NCBI GenBank assembly: GCA_022600345.1 | Contig: JAHZKP010000035.1 | Coordinates: 1 to 64,000, forward strand | Direction: 5' to 3' | Source: Alphaproteobacteria bacterium | GTDB lineage: Bacteria; Pseudomonadota; Alphaproteobacteria; Rhizobiales; Hyphomicrobiaceae | Length of the DNA stretch: 64,000 bases | Shown here: piece by piece, positions 17,541 to 26,897 of the stretch | Numbering within the stretch: position 1 is the first letter of the stretch | How the letters are laid out: every line of letters begins with the position of its first letter | The notes under the pieces: model-generated | Told to the model about the DNA's origin: nothing | Database searches by the model: none | Seen by the model: the letters and a program-made list of their open reading frames with translations, nothing else | Made by a program: the position numbers and the translations under genes

Positions 17541-18968
17541 TTACAGCACCTTCCCCGGATTGAGAATACCGTTTGGATCGAGCGCCGCCTTTACTGCGCG
17601 CATCATGTCGAGTTCCGTTTCCGAGCGGAATCGCGCCAGCGCCTCGCGCTTCATACGGCCAATTCCGTGCTCTGCCGAGATCGATCCGTCCATGTCCGCG
17701 ACCAGCGCATGCACTGCATCGTTCATCTCTTCCCATTGCGCCAGATAGGCCGCTTTTTCCATCGCAGCGGGCTGAGTCACATTGTAGTGCACGTTGCCAT
17801 CGCCGAAATGCCCAAACACCACCGGCCGCGCTCCCGCACACACAGCCTCCACAACCTCGCCCGCCCGCGTCACGAATTCAGGTATCGCAGCGACCGGCAC
17901 CGAGATGTCATGCTTGATGGAACCACCTTCAAACTTTTGCGCTTCCGACAAATCTTCCCGCAGGCGCCATAGCTGCTGGGCATGATCGATCGATGCTGCA
18001 ATCGCGGCATCGCTGATAGCACCCGACTCGAAGGCTTCCGACAACGCCCCCTCCATCATCGCTTCCGCCGCGCCATCCGCCGACCCACTCGATATCTCAA
18101 GCAGCACATACCACGGCGCGTCCCCCTCAAGCGGACGGCGCAGACCCGGCACATGGCTGGTCACGATATCAAGGCACCAGCCCGACATGAACTCGAATGC
18201 GGTTAGGTTCGTTCCAGCCACCGCCCGCGCCCCGCGGAATAATTCCAGCATCGCATCAAGATCGCGAACTGCAACGAACGCCGTCGCCGTTTCAACCGGC
18301 CTTGGAAACAGCTTTAGGACCGCTGCCGTAATGATCCCCAGCGTCCCCTCTGAGCCAACGAACAGATGCTTTAGGTCATAACCCGTGTTGTCTTTCTTCA
18401 AGGCGCGCAAGCCCTCAAAGATGCGCCCATCCGCCAACACCACTTCCACCCCGAGCGTCAGATCCCGCGTATTGCCGAACGCCAAGACCTGCACCCCGCC
18501 GGCATTCGACGCCAGGTTTCCGCCAATGCGGCACGAACCCTCAGACGCCAGGCTGAGCGGAAACAGCGCACCCGCCTCCTCTGCCGCGTTTTGTACGTCA
18601 GCCAGCGTCACGCCAGCCTCGACCAGCATGTATCCACCAGCCGCATCGACATGACGAACGCGGTTAAGCCGCTCCGTCGAGATGACGATTTCCTCGCCCG
18701 ATTCGAAAGGAATCTGCCCGCCGACAAGCCCGGTATTGCCACCCTGCGGCACAACGCCGACCCGCGCCTCATTCGCAAGCTTCAGGATTTCGGAGATTTC
18801 CGCCGCCGATCCGGGGCGCAAAACCAGCGGCGTCCTGCCGACATACTTTTCTCGCCATTCGGTCAAATAGGGTGCCTGATCGGAAGCATCGGTGAATGCA
18901 TGCGCTTCCCCCACAATGGCGGTAAGCTTGGCAACCAGTTCAGGGGTCGGCGGATTGAGTTGGGTCAT
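17541..18968 (-). CDS. FAD-linked oxidase (GlcD/D-2-hydroxyacid dehydrogenase type)
   Basis: 475 aa. The N-terminal FAD-binding PCMH domain shows VVPQGGNTGLVGGQ and NLASNAGGVQVLAFGNTRDLTLG; the C-terminal FAD-oxidase domain shows GHFGDGNVHYNV (metal-binding His) and SAEHGIGRMKREAL. The protein oxidises a 2-hydroxy acid such as D-lactate, D-2-hydroxyglutarate or glycolate; sequence alone does not decide which. Glycolate oxidase partners GlcE and GlcF are not adjacent, which favours a single-protein dehydrogenase. Confidence 0.88.
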   Translation of the reverse strand: MTQLNPPTPELVAKLTAIVGEAHAFTDASDQAPYLTEWREKYVGRTPLVLRPGSAAEISEILKLANEARVGVVPQGGNTGLVGGQIPFESGEEIVISTERLNRVRHVDAAGGYMLVEAGVTLADVQNAAEEAGALFPLSLASEGSCRIGGNLASNAGGVQVLAFGNTRDLTLGVEVVLADGRIFEGLRALKKDNTGYDLKHLFVGSEGTLGIITAAVLKLFPRPVETATAFVAVRDLDAMLELFRGARAVAGTNLTAFEFMSGWCLDIVTSHVPGLRRPLEGDAPWYVLLEISSGSADGAAEAMMEGALSEAFESGAISDAAIAASIDHAQQLWRLREDLSEAQKFEGGSIKHDISVPVAAIPEFVTRAGEVVEAVCAGARPVVFGHFGDGNVHYNVTQPAAMEKAAYLAQWEEMNDAVHALVADMDGSISAEHGIGRMKREALARFRSETELDMMRAVKAALDPNGILNPGKVL

Positions 18969-19152
18969 GGAGCGGCTTTGGCAGGTTGGAGTTCTACAAG
19001 GAGGGGTTCATTGGCAGATGCGTACCCGATTGACGGCACCTGCGCTGCTATCTAATCGTTTCTCCAAACGTTACTACATTCAACTAGCTGGCCGGGCACG
19101 ACCCCGTTTGGTTCTGCACAAATAGACGATGTGGCCAGGAGAAAGCGACCCC

Positions 19153-20166
19153 ATGCGATATCTTGTAACCGGAGCCGCCGGTTTCATCGGCTACCATACC
19201 GCCAGGTCCTTGCTGGAAAACGGCCACGAGGTGATCGGGCTCGACAATCTCAACGACTATTACGATGTCAACCTCAAGCAGGCCCGCCTGGATCATATTT
19301 CAGGCAACCCGGCATTTCAGTTCCACAAGCTCGACCTTGCCGACCGCACCGCGATCGAAGCCCTGTTTACCGATCAAAAGCCGCAACGCGTCGTCCACCT
19401 GGGCGCCCAGGCCGGCGTGCGATATTCAATCGAGAATCCCAACGCCTACGTCGATTCAAACCTTGTCGGCATGGTCAACATCCTGGAAGGCTGCCGGCAT
19501 AACGCTATCGATCACCTGGTGTTCGCTTCCTCAAGTTCGGTCTACGGCGCCAACACCAAGATGCCATTTGCCGTCACCGACAATGTCGACCACCCGCTCA
19601 GCCTTTACGCGGCAACCAAGAAGTCGAATGAGCTGATGGCGCACACATACGCGCATCTCTATCAGATCCCCATGACCGGCTTGCGCTTCTTCACCGTCTA
19701 TGGCCCCTGGGGCCGCCCCGACATGGCGCTGTTCAAGTTCACCAAGCTGATCCTTGAAGGCCGGCCGATCGACATTTTCAACAACGGCAAACATGCTCGC
19801 GATTTCACTTACATCGACGACATCGTCGAAGGCGTACTTAGAACCGCGGAAAGAATTCCTCAAGGCAACATGGGCTGGACCGGCGACAATCCCGACCCGG
19901 CCTCGTCAACGGCGCCCTACCGGATTTACAACATCGGCAATTCGCAGCCCGTCGAACTGATGGACATGATCGCGGCGCTGGAAAAAGCGCTCGGCCGGCA
20001 AGCCGAAAAGAACTACCTGCCGATGCAGCCCGGCGACGTGCTGGCGACCTTTGCCAACGTTGACGGGCTGAAAGCCGATGTCGCCTTCAAGCCCGACACG
20101 TCCATCGAAGACGGCATTGCCCGGTTCGTCGATTGGTACCGCGATTTTTACGATCAACCCGCTTGA
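19153..20166 (+). CDS. UDP-glucuronate 4-epimerase-like NAD-dependent epimerase
   Basis: 337 aa extended SDR. The start MRYLVTGAAGFIGYHTA, then LDNLNDYYDVNLKQARL, SSSSVYG and the catalytic YAATKKSNE fit the bacterial UDP-glucuronate 4-epimerase group (LpsL/Cap1J). The ATG at 19153 has AGGAG eleven bases upstream; the GTG-like codon at 19129 would add eight residues. It would convert UDP-glucuronate, the product of Ugd (12313), to UDP-galacturonate for envelope polysaccharide. A hairpin terminator follows at 20179. Confidence 0.9.
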   Translation: MRYLVTGAAGFIGYHTARSLLENGHEVIGLDNLNDYYDVNLKQARLDHISGNPAFQFHKLDLADRTAIEALFTDQKPQRVVHLGAQAGVRYSIENPNAYVDSNLVGMVNILEGCRHNAIDHLVFASSSSVYGANTKMPFAVTDNVDHPLSLYAATKKSNELMAHTYAHLYQIPMTGLRFFTVYGPWGRPDMALFKFTKLILEGRPIDIFNNGKHARDFTYIDDIVEGVLRTAERIPQGNMGWTGDNPDPASSTAPYRIYNIGNSQPVELMDMIAALEKALGRQAEKNYLPMQPGDVLATFANVDGLKADVAFKPDTSIEDGIARFVDWYRDFYDQPA

Positions 20167-20178
20167 GCTCAGATGCGA

Positions 20179-20202
20179 CGGCCCCTCAAGATCAAGGGGC
20201 CG
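20179..20202. terminator. bidirectional hairpin between convergent genes
   Basis: Perfect 8-bp stem CGGCCCCT / AGGGGCCG with an 8-base loop, 12 bp after the epimerase stop and 12 bp before the cysQ 3' end. There is no T-run, so it may act weakly or with Rho. Confidence 0.6.
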
Positions 20203-20213
20203 CAGCTATCCAG

Positions 20214-21065
20214 TCAGCTCACAATCAGCTTGTGTTTCAAATCTTCCGAGGAATAAGCAACGAAGCCCGTGTTGAGATACCCGACATCGGTCTTGCCGTA
20301 GCCAAACGGTTCCCCGTCGATCTTCGTCACAAGCCCGCCCGCAGCATTCAAAACCGCATGGCCTGCTGCGGTATCCCATTCCATTGTCGGTCCATGGCGC
20401 GGATAAACATCCGCTTCGCCACGCGCCACCAGGCAGAATTTCAGCGACGACCCCATGTTCGCCCGGCCTGCGACCGGCAACGGCAGGGCTTCGATCCAGG
20501 CATCGCCCTCCGACGTTCCATGCGATTTGCTGGCAACAACCGTCAGCCCATCGGCAGGCGGCGTCCTGGTCGTAGTCGGCTTGAAGTCGAGTGCCGCGAA
20601 CCCACCGGCATCGGCAACTGCGGCTGGATCGGAAACCTTGGCGATCAAAACCTCATTGCGCCCCACCGTGACATAGATATCGCCCAGCGCCGGCGCGTAA
20701 ACGATACCGAAAATCGGCTTCCCGTTTTCGATCAGGCCAATGTTGACAGTGTATTGGCCCGAACCGCTGGTGAATTCGCGGGTTCCATCAAGGGGGTCGA
20801 CCAGGAAGAAGCACGATTCAATCTGAGGAATCTCACCCCGGCTGACAGCTTCTTCGGCGATCACCGGAATCTCAGGCACCAGCCGTTTCAGGTCGTCCAG
20901 GATTACGACCTCCGCCTCCTGATCGGCCAGTGTCACCGGGCTGCCATCGGACTTCTCGGTCGCTCCTTGCGCATCGCTCTTGAAGTATTTGAGCGTGATC
21001 ACGCCGGCGCGCAGCGCGGTTCCGGTAAGTTTTTCAGCCAGCGACCGCAGTTGTTTGTCGTCCAT
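20214..21065 (-). CDS. cysQ: 3'(2'),5'-bisphosphate nucleotidase CysQ
   Basis: 283 aa inositol-monophosphatase-superfamily enzyme that hydrolyses PAP, the by-product of sulfotransfer and sulfate reduction. Metal-binding motifs are present: PVIAEEAVS, then DPLDGTREF, and near the C-terminus WDTAAGHAVLNAAGG. The frame runs to 21152, but MDDKQLRSLAEKL at 21065 is the family start and has GGGGAG upstream. Its physiological partner could be the sulfotransferase at 5838-6623. Confidence 0.93.
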   Translation of the reverse strand: MDDKQLRSLAEKLTGTALRAGVITLKYFKSDAQGATEKSDGSPVTLADQEAEVVILDDLKRLVPEIPVIAEEAVSRGEIPQIESCFFLVDPLDGTREFTSGSGQYTVNIGLIENGKPIFGIVYAPALGDIYVTVGRNEVLIAKVSDPAAVADAGGFAALDFKPTTTRTPPADGLTVVASKSHGTSEGDAWIEALPLPVAGRANMGSSLKFCLVARGEADVYPRHGPTMEWDTAAGHAVLNAAGGLVTKIDGEPFGYGKTDVGYLNTGFVAYSSEDLKHKLIVS

Positions 21066-21252
21066 TTTCGTTGATGCTCCCCGAGCCCGTGAATGATGTG
21101 CAGAAAGGCAATTAACACATTGCGAAGGCGAGCGCGAACCACGCGACAGCATCCGCTACGAATAGCCAAAGCCCGCTCCGGTTATCCCCGCCCCTGCCGT
21201 CACCATTCAAAATTGGCGCACCTTTCAAATTTCCCCAAATGGAGCACGCCGA

Positions 21253-22362
21253 ATGGAGGAAACCGATCACCTGCGCCTGCCATATCTGATCGCGGCACAG
21301 GCGCAAAAGCACGTAACCCACAACGAAGCACTGCGAGCCCTTGACGCCATCGTTCATTTGGCCGTCGACGACCGCGACCTGACCGCCCCCCCGGCAAGCC
21401 CATCCGATGGCGAGCGCTATTTGGTCGCAGCCAGCGCGACCGGCGACTGGGCAGGACACGACGGCGAAATTGCCGCCTTTCAGGATGGCGCCTGGATGTA
21501 CTACAGCCCCAAAGAAGGCTGGATTGCCTGGGTGTCTGACGAGGACGCGGCAATTGCCTTCGACGGCACAAATTGGGTTGCTCTTTCCAGCGGCGGCGGT
21601 GGCGGCAGCGTCAACCCGACCCCGCTTGTCGGCGTCAACGCCACAGCCGACACCACCAACCGGCTTTCGGTCTCTGCGCCAGCCACCCTGCTTAGTCACG
21701 AAGGCAACGGCCACCAGCTCAAGATCAACAAAGCAGCTAGCGGCGACACCGGCTCACTACTCTACCAGACCGGTTTTTCCGGCCGCGCGGAAATCGGTCT
21801 GACCGGAGACGATGACTTCCACTTCAAGGTCAGCGCCGACGGCACCGCCTGGAACGACGCCATCCTCATCGACAAGGACACAGGCGAGGTATCATTCCCC
21901 AACACAACGATCGGCGGCGGTGGCGGCTTCACACCGTTCGCCAGCCGGGCTGTTGTCCGGCAAACGTCTTCCGATACCTGCCCCAATGCGCCGACACAAA
22001 CGACGCTGTCCTGGCAAAACGAAGTCGAAGACATCGGTGGCTGGTTCGATCCTGGATCGCCAACCAGGTTCACCGTGCCATCCGGGATTTCACTGGTGGA
22101 GCTGACCGCGCTTTTGAAGCTGTCCGCCGCTGCCGGCAACAATGGCTCAATCAAGATCGAACATTATAACTCTTCCGACGTGTTGCAGGACATCTACCTG
22201 AACGGCTTCAACTTCAAACTTCAGATCAATGGCGCAATCAACACGCCGCCAGTGGCCGTTTCACCTGGCGATTACTTCACGATCGTCGTCGTCCAGAACA
22301 GCGGCTCCACACGAACAACCGACACCAACGTCTGCGTGTTCACAATCGCGGGGATCGCGTGA
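21253..22362 (+). CDS. DUF2793 phage/GTA tail-fibre-like protein
   Basis: 369 aa. The N-terminal 110 residues (RLPYLIAAQAQKHVTHNEAL, then DGEIAAFQDGAWMYYSPKEGW) are a DUF2793 domain, which is common in alphaproteobacterial prophage tail fibres and gene transfer agent spike proteins. A Gly/Ser linker (about 113-120) leads to a beta-rich C-terminal part (FHFKVSADGTAWNDAI), typical of fibre shafts and heads. No other phage or GTA structural gene is nearby. I infer a virion-surface or receptor-binding role. Confidence 0.75.
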   Translation: MEETDHLRLPYLIAAQAQKHVTHNEALRALDAIVHLAVDDRDLTAPPASPSDGERYLVAASATGDWAGHDGEIAAFQDGAWMYYSPKEGWIAWVSDEDAAIAFDGTNWVALSSGGGGGSVNPTPLVGVNATADTTNRLSVSAPATLLSHEGNGHQLKINKAASGDTGSLLYQTGFSGRAEIGLTGDDDFHFKVSADGTAWNDAILIDKDTGEVSFPNTTIGGGGGFTPFASRAVVRQTSSDTCPNAPTQTTLSWQNEVEDIGGWFDPGSPTRFTVPSGISLVELTALLKLSAAAGNNGSIKIEHYNSSDVLQDIYLNGFNFKLQINGAINTPPVAVSPGDYFTIVVVQNSGSTRTTDTNVCVFTIAGIA

Positions 22363-22838
22363 TGACAACAACCAAAGCCACCCTTGAGATTGACCTGTCA
22401 GCAACCGACCCGGGCCACCTGCTCATTTCCCTTGGCGAGCCCGATCACCAATTCGTCAACAATCCCGAAACCGGCAAGGCCGTCCTGACGATTATTGGCC
22501 GCACTCAAGCGCAAGCCGATGCGGCATTGGCCGCCTACGCGCCGCCGGCCCCGACGGCAGATGATGTGCGCGCGGAAGCCAGCCGCCGCATGCAGGCTCT
22601 CGTTGGCGCACGCGATGCCGGTCATCTGGAAATAATCGTCACCAACGCCACACGCGAAGCCATTCGCCTGTTGCGCAAAGGCACGGCGAATTGGACAACG
22701 GCTGAAGCAACACGCGCCGCTGAATTGGAGGCAATCGACACGGCCATCGAAGCGATCCGCGCCGCCAGCAACGCAATGGAAGCGTCCCCTCCAACAGATT
22801 TTGCCGACGATAGCTATTGGCCTGCCAACCCCGGCTGA
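22362..22838 (+). CDS. hypothetical protein paired with DUF2793 protein
   Basis: 158 aa. The ATG overlaps the stop of the DUF2793 gene (translational coupling). The N-terminal half is beta-like (LEIDLSATDPGHLLISLG), the middle is Ala-rich, and the C-terminal half is helical with repeated Ala/Glu (EATRAAELEAIDTAIEAIRAA). The layout resembles tail-fibre-associated or assembly proteins encoded after phage fibres, but I recognise no named family. Likely an accessory partner of the preceding gene. Confidence 0.65.
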   Translation: MTTTKATLEIDLSATDPGHLLISLGEPDHQFVNNPETGKAVLTIIGRTQAQADAALAAYAPPAPTADDVRAEASRRMQALVGARDAGHLEIIVTNATREAIRLLRKGTANWTTAEATRAAELEAIDTAIEAIRAASNAMEASPPTDFADDSYWPANPG

Positions 22839-22883
22839 AACAAGCGGGCAGCCATTCATCGATAGGCCCCGCAAACAAAAAAA

Positions 22884-22915
22884 GGAAGGGGAGCAACTTG
22901 CATTGCTCCCCTTCC
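22884..22915 (-). terminator. strong intrinsic terminator
   Basis: Perfect 13-bp stem GGAAGGGGAGCAA / TTGCTCCCCTTCC with a 6-base loop. On the minus strand it is followed by a T-run (seven T) and ends the gene at 22983-24152. It may also stop plus-strand transcripts from the DUF2793 pair. Confidence 0.85.
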
Positions 22916-22982
22916 GCCTAACTTTGATCCAAATTCCAACAAGGCGGCATTCATCCCGCATGCTGGTCCTATCGCCGGATTA

Positions 22983-24152
22983 TCAGCGGTTGCTACGTCT
23001 GCTCTTGCCCCACAACTCAACTTCGGCCTGGCCGCGCAAATTGAGCTTGGTGCGATACTGGAACTCGATCCGGTCGATAAACCGGGCCTTGCCCTTAAGG
23101 TCAAATGGTTCCGAGATTTCGTCCTGCTCCAGCGTCCCGTAAATCGGAACCTCCTCCCGGCGTCCATTGGCGTACACGATGGTCATGCCATACATCCGCA
23201 CATCGGCACCGCGTGCACGAACCCGCACACCCGTATAGCGGCCCTTCGATTTCCCAACCTTGAAAACATCATCATCTTTTTTGAACAAGCCAGCTTTCCG
23301 CGAACCTAAAAGGCTCCAGCCCCGACCGATCTCGCGATCACGTCCGCGCCGCCCTTCCCGGTCAAATACCGAGCGGCGTCGGTCCCGGCGAGCGCTACGG
23401 CGATCCTTACCCCGGTACCGGTAACCTGCCTTGCCTAGCAGGTCGATGCGGGCGTATTCAGAACGCCCACGCTGTGGACGCAGCTTCAACACGACTTGCT
23501 TGACCTTGCGGCGATCGCCTTGCAGGTCGATAGGATCAGTTGCTTCACCTGGCTCCAGGCGATCACGGATCTTTACCTTCTGCCTGTCACCATTGGCGAA
23601 CACGATCTCGGCCGAACGCACCAGGACGGTATCCACCCAGGCCCGGAGCCGGATTGAACCGACGCGCTTGTCACCACGGTCAAGCCGCAGCGTAACCTCA
23701 CGGTCCTTTGTGCCAAGGTTGGCGGTTTCCATCACATCATAGCCGCCCGGCTCATTGGCAATCAGCCCCTGAAGCACGGCGTGTCCACGCTGGCCCTTCG
23801 ACTTGCCCAGATACCGGTAACGAATTTCGGCTGCTGCAATCCGGCGGGCTTTCCCTGGCAGATCGATGCCCGTCGTGCCTTCGCCCTTGTTCAAGGCGAC
23901 TTTCAACTTGAAGTCCTCCGAACTGCCATTGACGAACTTCAGACGCAAGCCAATGACCTCCACGGGCCCGTTGACGGCAACGAGGCGTACTTTCGTAAAC
24001 CGACCGATCTTTCCTCTCAGATTCACAACATCAATAACCGTGCGTTGTTCTTCCAGAATCCGGGCCCAATCGTCATAATCGGCAGCCTGTGCTGTCGTCA
24101 CGAAACCCGATGTCAAAACGGCGACTGCGGCCGCCAGCATTTTCTTCAACAC
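22983..24152 (-). CDS. secreted beta-domain protein (DUF2541-like), three-domain paralog
   Basis: 389 aa from a GTG (24152). A signal peptide ends TTAQA. Three repeats follow the pattern GxFxKVRLVAVNGPVEV...FVNG...IDLxGxxRxI, recalling the DUF2541 fold: about residues 45-125, 150-240 and 300-380. A strongly basic linker (YRGKDRRSARRDRRRS) joins the last two. RDRLEPGEATDPIDL is shared almost exactly with the neighbour paralog. Predicted periplasmic; function unknown. The bases around the start (AGATCTCGTGT) are identical to those of the paralog, supporting GTG starts for both. Confidence 0.7.
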   Translation of the reverse strand: MLKKMLAAAVAVLTSGFVTTAQAADYDDWARILEEQRTVIDVVNLRGKIGRFTKVRLVAVNGPVEVIGLRLKFVNGSSEDFKLKVALNKGEGTTGIDLPGKARRIAAAEIRYRYLGKSKGQRGHAVLQGLIANEPGGYDVMETANLGTKDREVTLRLDRGDKRVGSIRLRAWVDTVLVRSAEIVFANGDRQKVKIRDRLEPGEATDPIDLQGDRRKVKQVVLKLRPQRGRSEYARIDLLGKAGYRYRGKDRRSARRDRRRSVFDREGRRGRDREIGRGWSLLGSRKAGLFKKDDDVFKVGKSKGRYTGVRVRARGADVRMYGMTIVYANGRREEVPIYGTLEQDEISEPFDLKGKARFIDRIEFQYRTKLNLRGQAEVELWGKSRRSNR

Positions 24153-24255
24153 GAGATCTATCCTCTACTCATCGTCTCTTTTGCAGGCCGTCCTGAAGCG
24201 ACAAAACCGCTAGGAACCGACCCGTTTAATCGGCATGATCCAAACGCGGCGCCTG

Positions 24256-25017
24256 TCAGCGGTCTCTACGCCTCTGACCGCGGCGGCGCGGAGCGCGCTT
24301 GCCCAGTAGATCGATGCGGGCTCCCGAAGCACCCTTTTCAAGCTGACGAAGCCGCAGCGACACGCCCTTGATGCCGCGCTCATACCCCTTCAAGTCGATC
24401 GGATCGGTTGCTTCACCCGGCTCCAATCTGTCGCGGATACGAACCCGTTGACGCTTTCCGTTATTGAATACGATTTCTGCGCTGCGCACACGCAGCGTCT
24501 CGCCCCAACCGCGCAAACGCAACTGCCCAACTCGGTCTTCGCCCGGCAGCACTTTCAACAGCACCTCCCGGTCATCACCGCCCACGTTGGAGCTTTCCAT
24601 CACTTCCCAGCCACCAGGCTCAGGACCAAGCAGACCGTTGAGAATAACCAGACCGGTATTTGGACCCTTGCGCGAATTGCCATACTCAACTTCGAACTTG
24701 GTAATGACCGTCGATACACTGGGCAGTTTGATGGCGTTTAACGGCTTGCGATTTTGCAGGAATTTCTCGACCCTGTAGGTCCGCGTTTTTCCGCCTCGGA
24801 ACGTCACCTTGACGTTTCGCACATAGGCTGACCCATAGACCGAAACGATTTTGATCTTCTCAAACCGGCCGATGCGGGGCTTCACCACCACGCTGTCGAT
24901 ACGGTCGCGCCCTTCTTCAGCCAGCGGCGCCCAGTCGTCCTTGCCCGCCATGGCACTGGTCGATGTCGCCACGGCAACGCCCACCATGCCGGCAAATGCT
25001 ATGATCTTCTTCCACAC
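24256..25017 (-). CDS. secreted beta-domain protein (DUF2541-like), two-domain paralog
   Basis: 253 aa from a GTG at 25017 with GGGAGG nine bases upstream. A signal peptide ends STSAMA. Two beta-repeat domains match those of the downstream paralog (RFEKIKIVSVYGSAYVRNVKV; RDRLEPGEATDPIDL), and a basic tail ends RAPRRRGQRRRDR. The two genes are tandem with about 100 bp between them, so they are a duplication. Predicted periplasmic or exported; role unknown. The frame upstream to 25179 is open but lacks a ribosome site. Confidence 0.7.
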   Translation of the reverse strand: MWKKIIAFAGMVGVAVATSTSAMAGKDDWAPLAEEGRDRIDSVVVKPRIGRFEKIKIVSVYGSAYVRNVKVTFRGGKTRTYRVEKFLQNRKPLNAIKLPSVSTVITKFEVEYGNSRKGPNTGLVILNGLLGPEPGGWEVMESSNVGGDDREVLLKVLPGEDRVGQLRLRGWGETLRVRSAEIVFNNGKRQRVRIRDRLEPGEATDPIDLKGYERGIKGVSLRLRQLEKGASGARIDLLGKRAPRRRGQRRRDR

Positions 25018-25212
25018 GAGATCTTTCCTCCCTACAAAGACTACTAAGGCTTCGTGCAAACGCTTACCGGCTCGCAAATTCACCGGTCGGATGAATTCTC
25101 CAACTAACGGATTACCGGGCCTAGCAGGCAACGTCGACATAAAAATGGAGGAAAACAGGCATCCGGCCTCAAATTCCATTCCCTGAGAACAAACAGAATC
25201 AAAGGTTGATCA

Positions 25213-26253
25213 ATGACTTCTGTTCACCAACCGGTCGACGAGACGGCACCACTGGACGTGTTGGGGGCTGCCAGATCATGGCTGATGGCGGGCCGGCCGG
25301 TCGCCATAGCAACGGTTGTCGATACTTGGGGGTCAGCGCCGGTCGCCGTCGGCGGACAGATGGTTGTCGCCAGCGAAACTGAATTCCAAGGCTCTGTCTC
25401 AGGTGGCTGCGTTGAAGCAGATGTCATCGTCGCTGCTTTGCAGGTCATCGCCAATAACCGCCTGGAGCGCCTGGAATTCGGCGTCAGCGACGAGACCGCC
25501 TGGAACGTCGGCCTGCCGTGCGGTGGCCGCATCGCGGTTATGGTCGAACCGTTTTCCTGCGAGGCTGATTTGGCCTTGATCACCAGGTTGATCGCAGCCC
25601 GCCAGGAACGCCGCGAGATCTTCGTTGCAACCAGGCTGACAACCGGCAACCGAACGGTCCACGAAATGACCTCAAGCCTGCCCCAACCGCTAAGGTCAGC
25701 AATTGAACCCACCCGCAGCGCCTTGGTCGCCACCCCAACCGGTGACGTCTTCGTCCACGCTCATCTACCCAAGCCGCGGCTGTTCATCATCGGCGCCACC
25801 CACATTGCCCAGGCCACCGTGGCTATCAGCGACATCCTGGGTCTGGATTGTACCGTCATCGACCCACGCGAGGCATTCACATCCAAAACCCGTTTCGAAA
25901 ACACACCCGTTCTCAACGCTTGGCCGCAAGACGCACTCTCGGAAATCCAGCTCGACACCTTCACGGCCATCGTCGCCCTCGCCCATGTCGCCCATATCGA
26001 CGACGAAGCTTTGAAAATCGGCATCCGTAGCCAGGCTGGCTATATCGGTGCTCTTGGATCGACGCGAAACCATGCAAAACGGGTTGCCCGGCTTGAAGGC
26101 GCAGGATTCACGGCCGAGGAAATAACCCGAATCCACTGCCCCATCGGGCTCGACATTGGCGCCATTACACCCGAGGAAATCGCCTTATCCTTGGTTGCAG
26201 AGGCCATTTTGGCCTTTCGCGGCGCCAAGCGTAACAATGCTGGCTCAACATGA
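25213..26253 (+). CDS. XdhC/CoxI family protein
   Basis: 346 aa. The N-terminal XdhC/CoxI domain has ATVVDTWGSAPVAVGGQM and SGGCVEADVIVAAL; the C-terminal Rossmann domain begins RLFIIGATHIAQA. XdhC-type proteins bind molybdenum cofactor, promote its sulfuration and insert it into xanthine-dehydrogenase-family enzymes. The gene overlaps the following cytidylyltransferase gene by four bases. No molybdenum hydroxylase gene lies in the window, so the client is elsewhere. Confidence 0.9.
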   Translation: MTSVHQPVDETAPLDVLGAARSWLMAGRPVAIATVVDTWGSAPVAVGGQMVVASETEFQGSVSGGCVEADVIVAALQVIANNRLERLEFGVSDETAWNVGLPCGGRIAVMVEPFSCEADLALITRLIAARQERREIFVATRLTTGNRTVHEMTSSLPQPLRSAIEPTRSALVATPTGDVFVHAHLPKPRLFIIGATHIAQATVAISDILGLDCTVIDPREAFTSKTRFENTPVLNAWPQDALSEIQLDTFTAIVALAHVAHIDDEALKIGIRSQAGYIGALGSTRNHAKRVARLEGAGFTAEEITRIHCPIGLDIGAITPEEIALSLVAEAILAFRGAKRNNAGST

Positions 26254-26897
26254 TACAGCCACAACGCCAGCCACCAATCGAAAAGTACCCCGTCGCCTGC
26301 ATCGTCCTTGCCGCCGGCCAGTCGAAACGCTTTGGCCGCGCCAACAAGCTACTAGCGAAGATCGACGGCACCTCCCTCATCCGCGCAACGCTAGACCGTG
26401 TCCTGGCAAGTCGTTGTGCGCATGTCAGTGTCATTGTTCAACCCCATCCTCTGAGCGCAGAACTGTTCCGCGCCCTCGCTGGCCTGAACGTCCATATCGT
26501 AGAAAATCCGAGATTTACCGATGGGCTTGGTACATCAATATCGGCCGGGGCTGCCACGCTCCCCCAAAGGATCGCCGGCACATTCATTCTGCCCGGCGAC
26601 ATGCCCTGGGTTGAAGCCGCGACGCTCGATGCAATGATTTCGCTTTTCCAGCGTCCCTCGACTAACCACAGGGCTGCCGATCGCGTCGTTGTGCCGCTAA
26701 CAGCCGATAACAGGCAGCGAAATCCCGTTCTGTGGCCCAAACGATATTTTGCCTGTCTGATGGAGTTGGATGCCGACCAAGGGGCAAAAGCCTTGATTCC
26801 TCGCGAGGCTCAAAATCGCATTAACTATCTCGTTGCGGTATCTCGTCAATTTGGCGATGTCGACCGCCCAGCAGACCTGCCCGTCACCAACAAATGA
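26250..26897 (+). CDS. molybdenum cofactor cytidylyltransferase-like NTP transferase
   Basis: 215 aa MobA-like nucleotidyltransferase. The signature VLAAGQSKRFGRANKLLAKIDG is the NTP- and Mg-binding loop (about 20-41); LPGDMPWVEAATLDAM carries the metal-binding Asp. Together with the coupled xdhC gene this fits MocA, which makes molybdopterin cytosine dinucleotide for xanthine-oxidase-family enzymes. MobA (GMP) specificity is less likely because of the pairing. Confidence 0.85.
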   Translation: MIQPQRQPPIEKYPVACIVLAAGQSKRFGRANKLLAKIDGTSLIRATLDRVLASRCAHVSVIVQPHPLSAELFRALAGLNVHIVENPRFTDGLGTSISAGAATLPQRIAGTFILPGDMPWVEAATLDAMISLFQRPSTNHRAADRVVVPLTADNRQRNPVLWPKRYFACLMELDADQGAKALIPREAQNRINYLVAVSRQFGDVDRPADLPVTNK

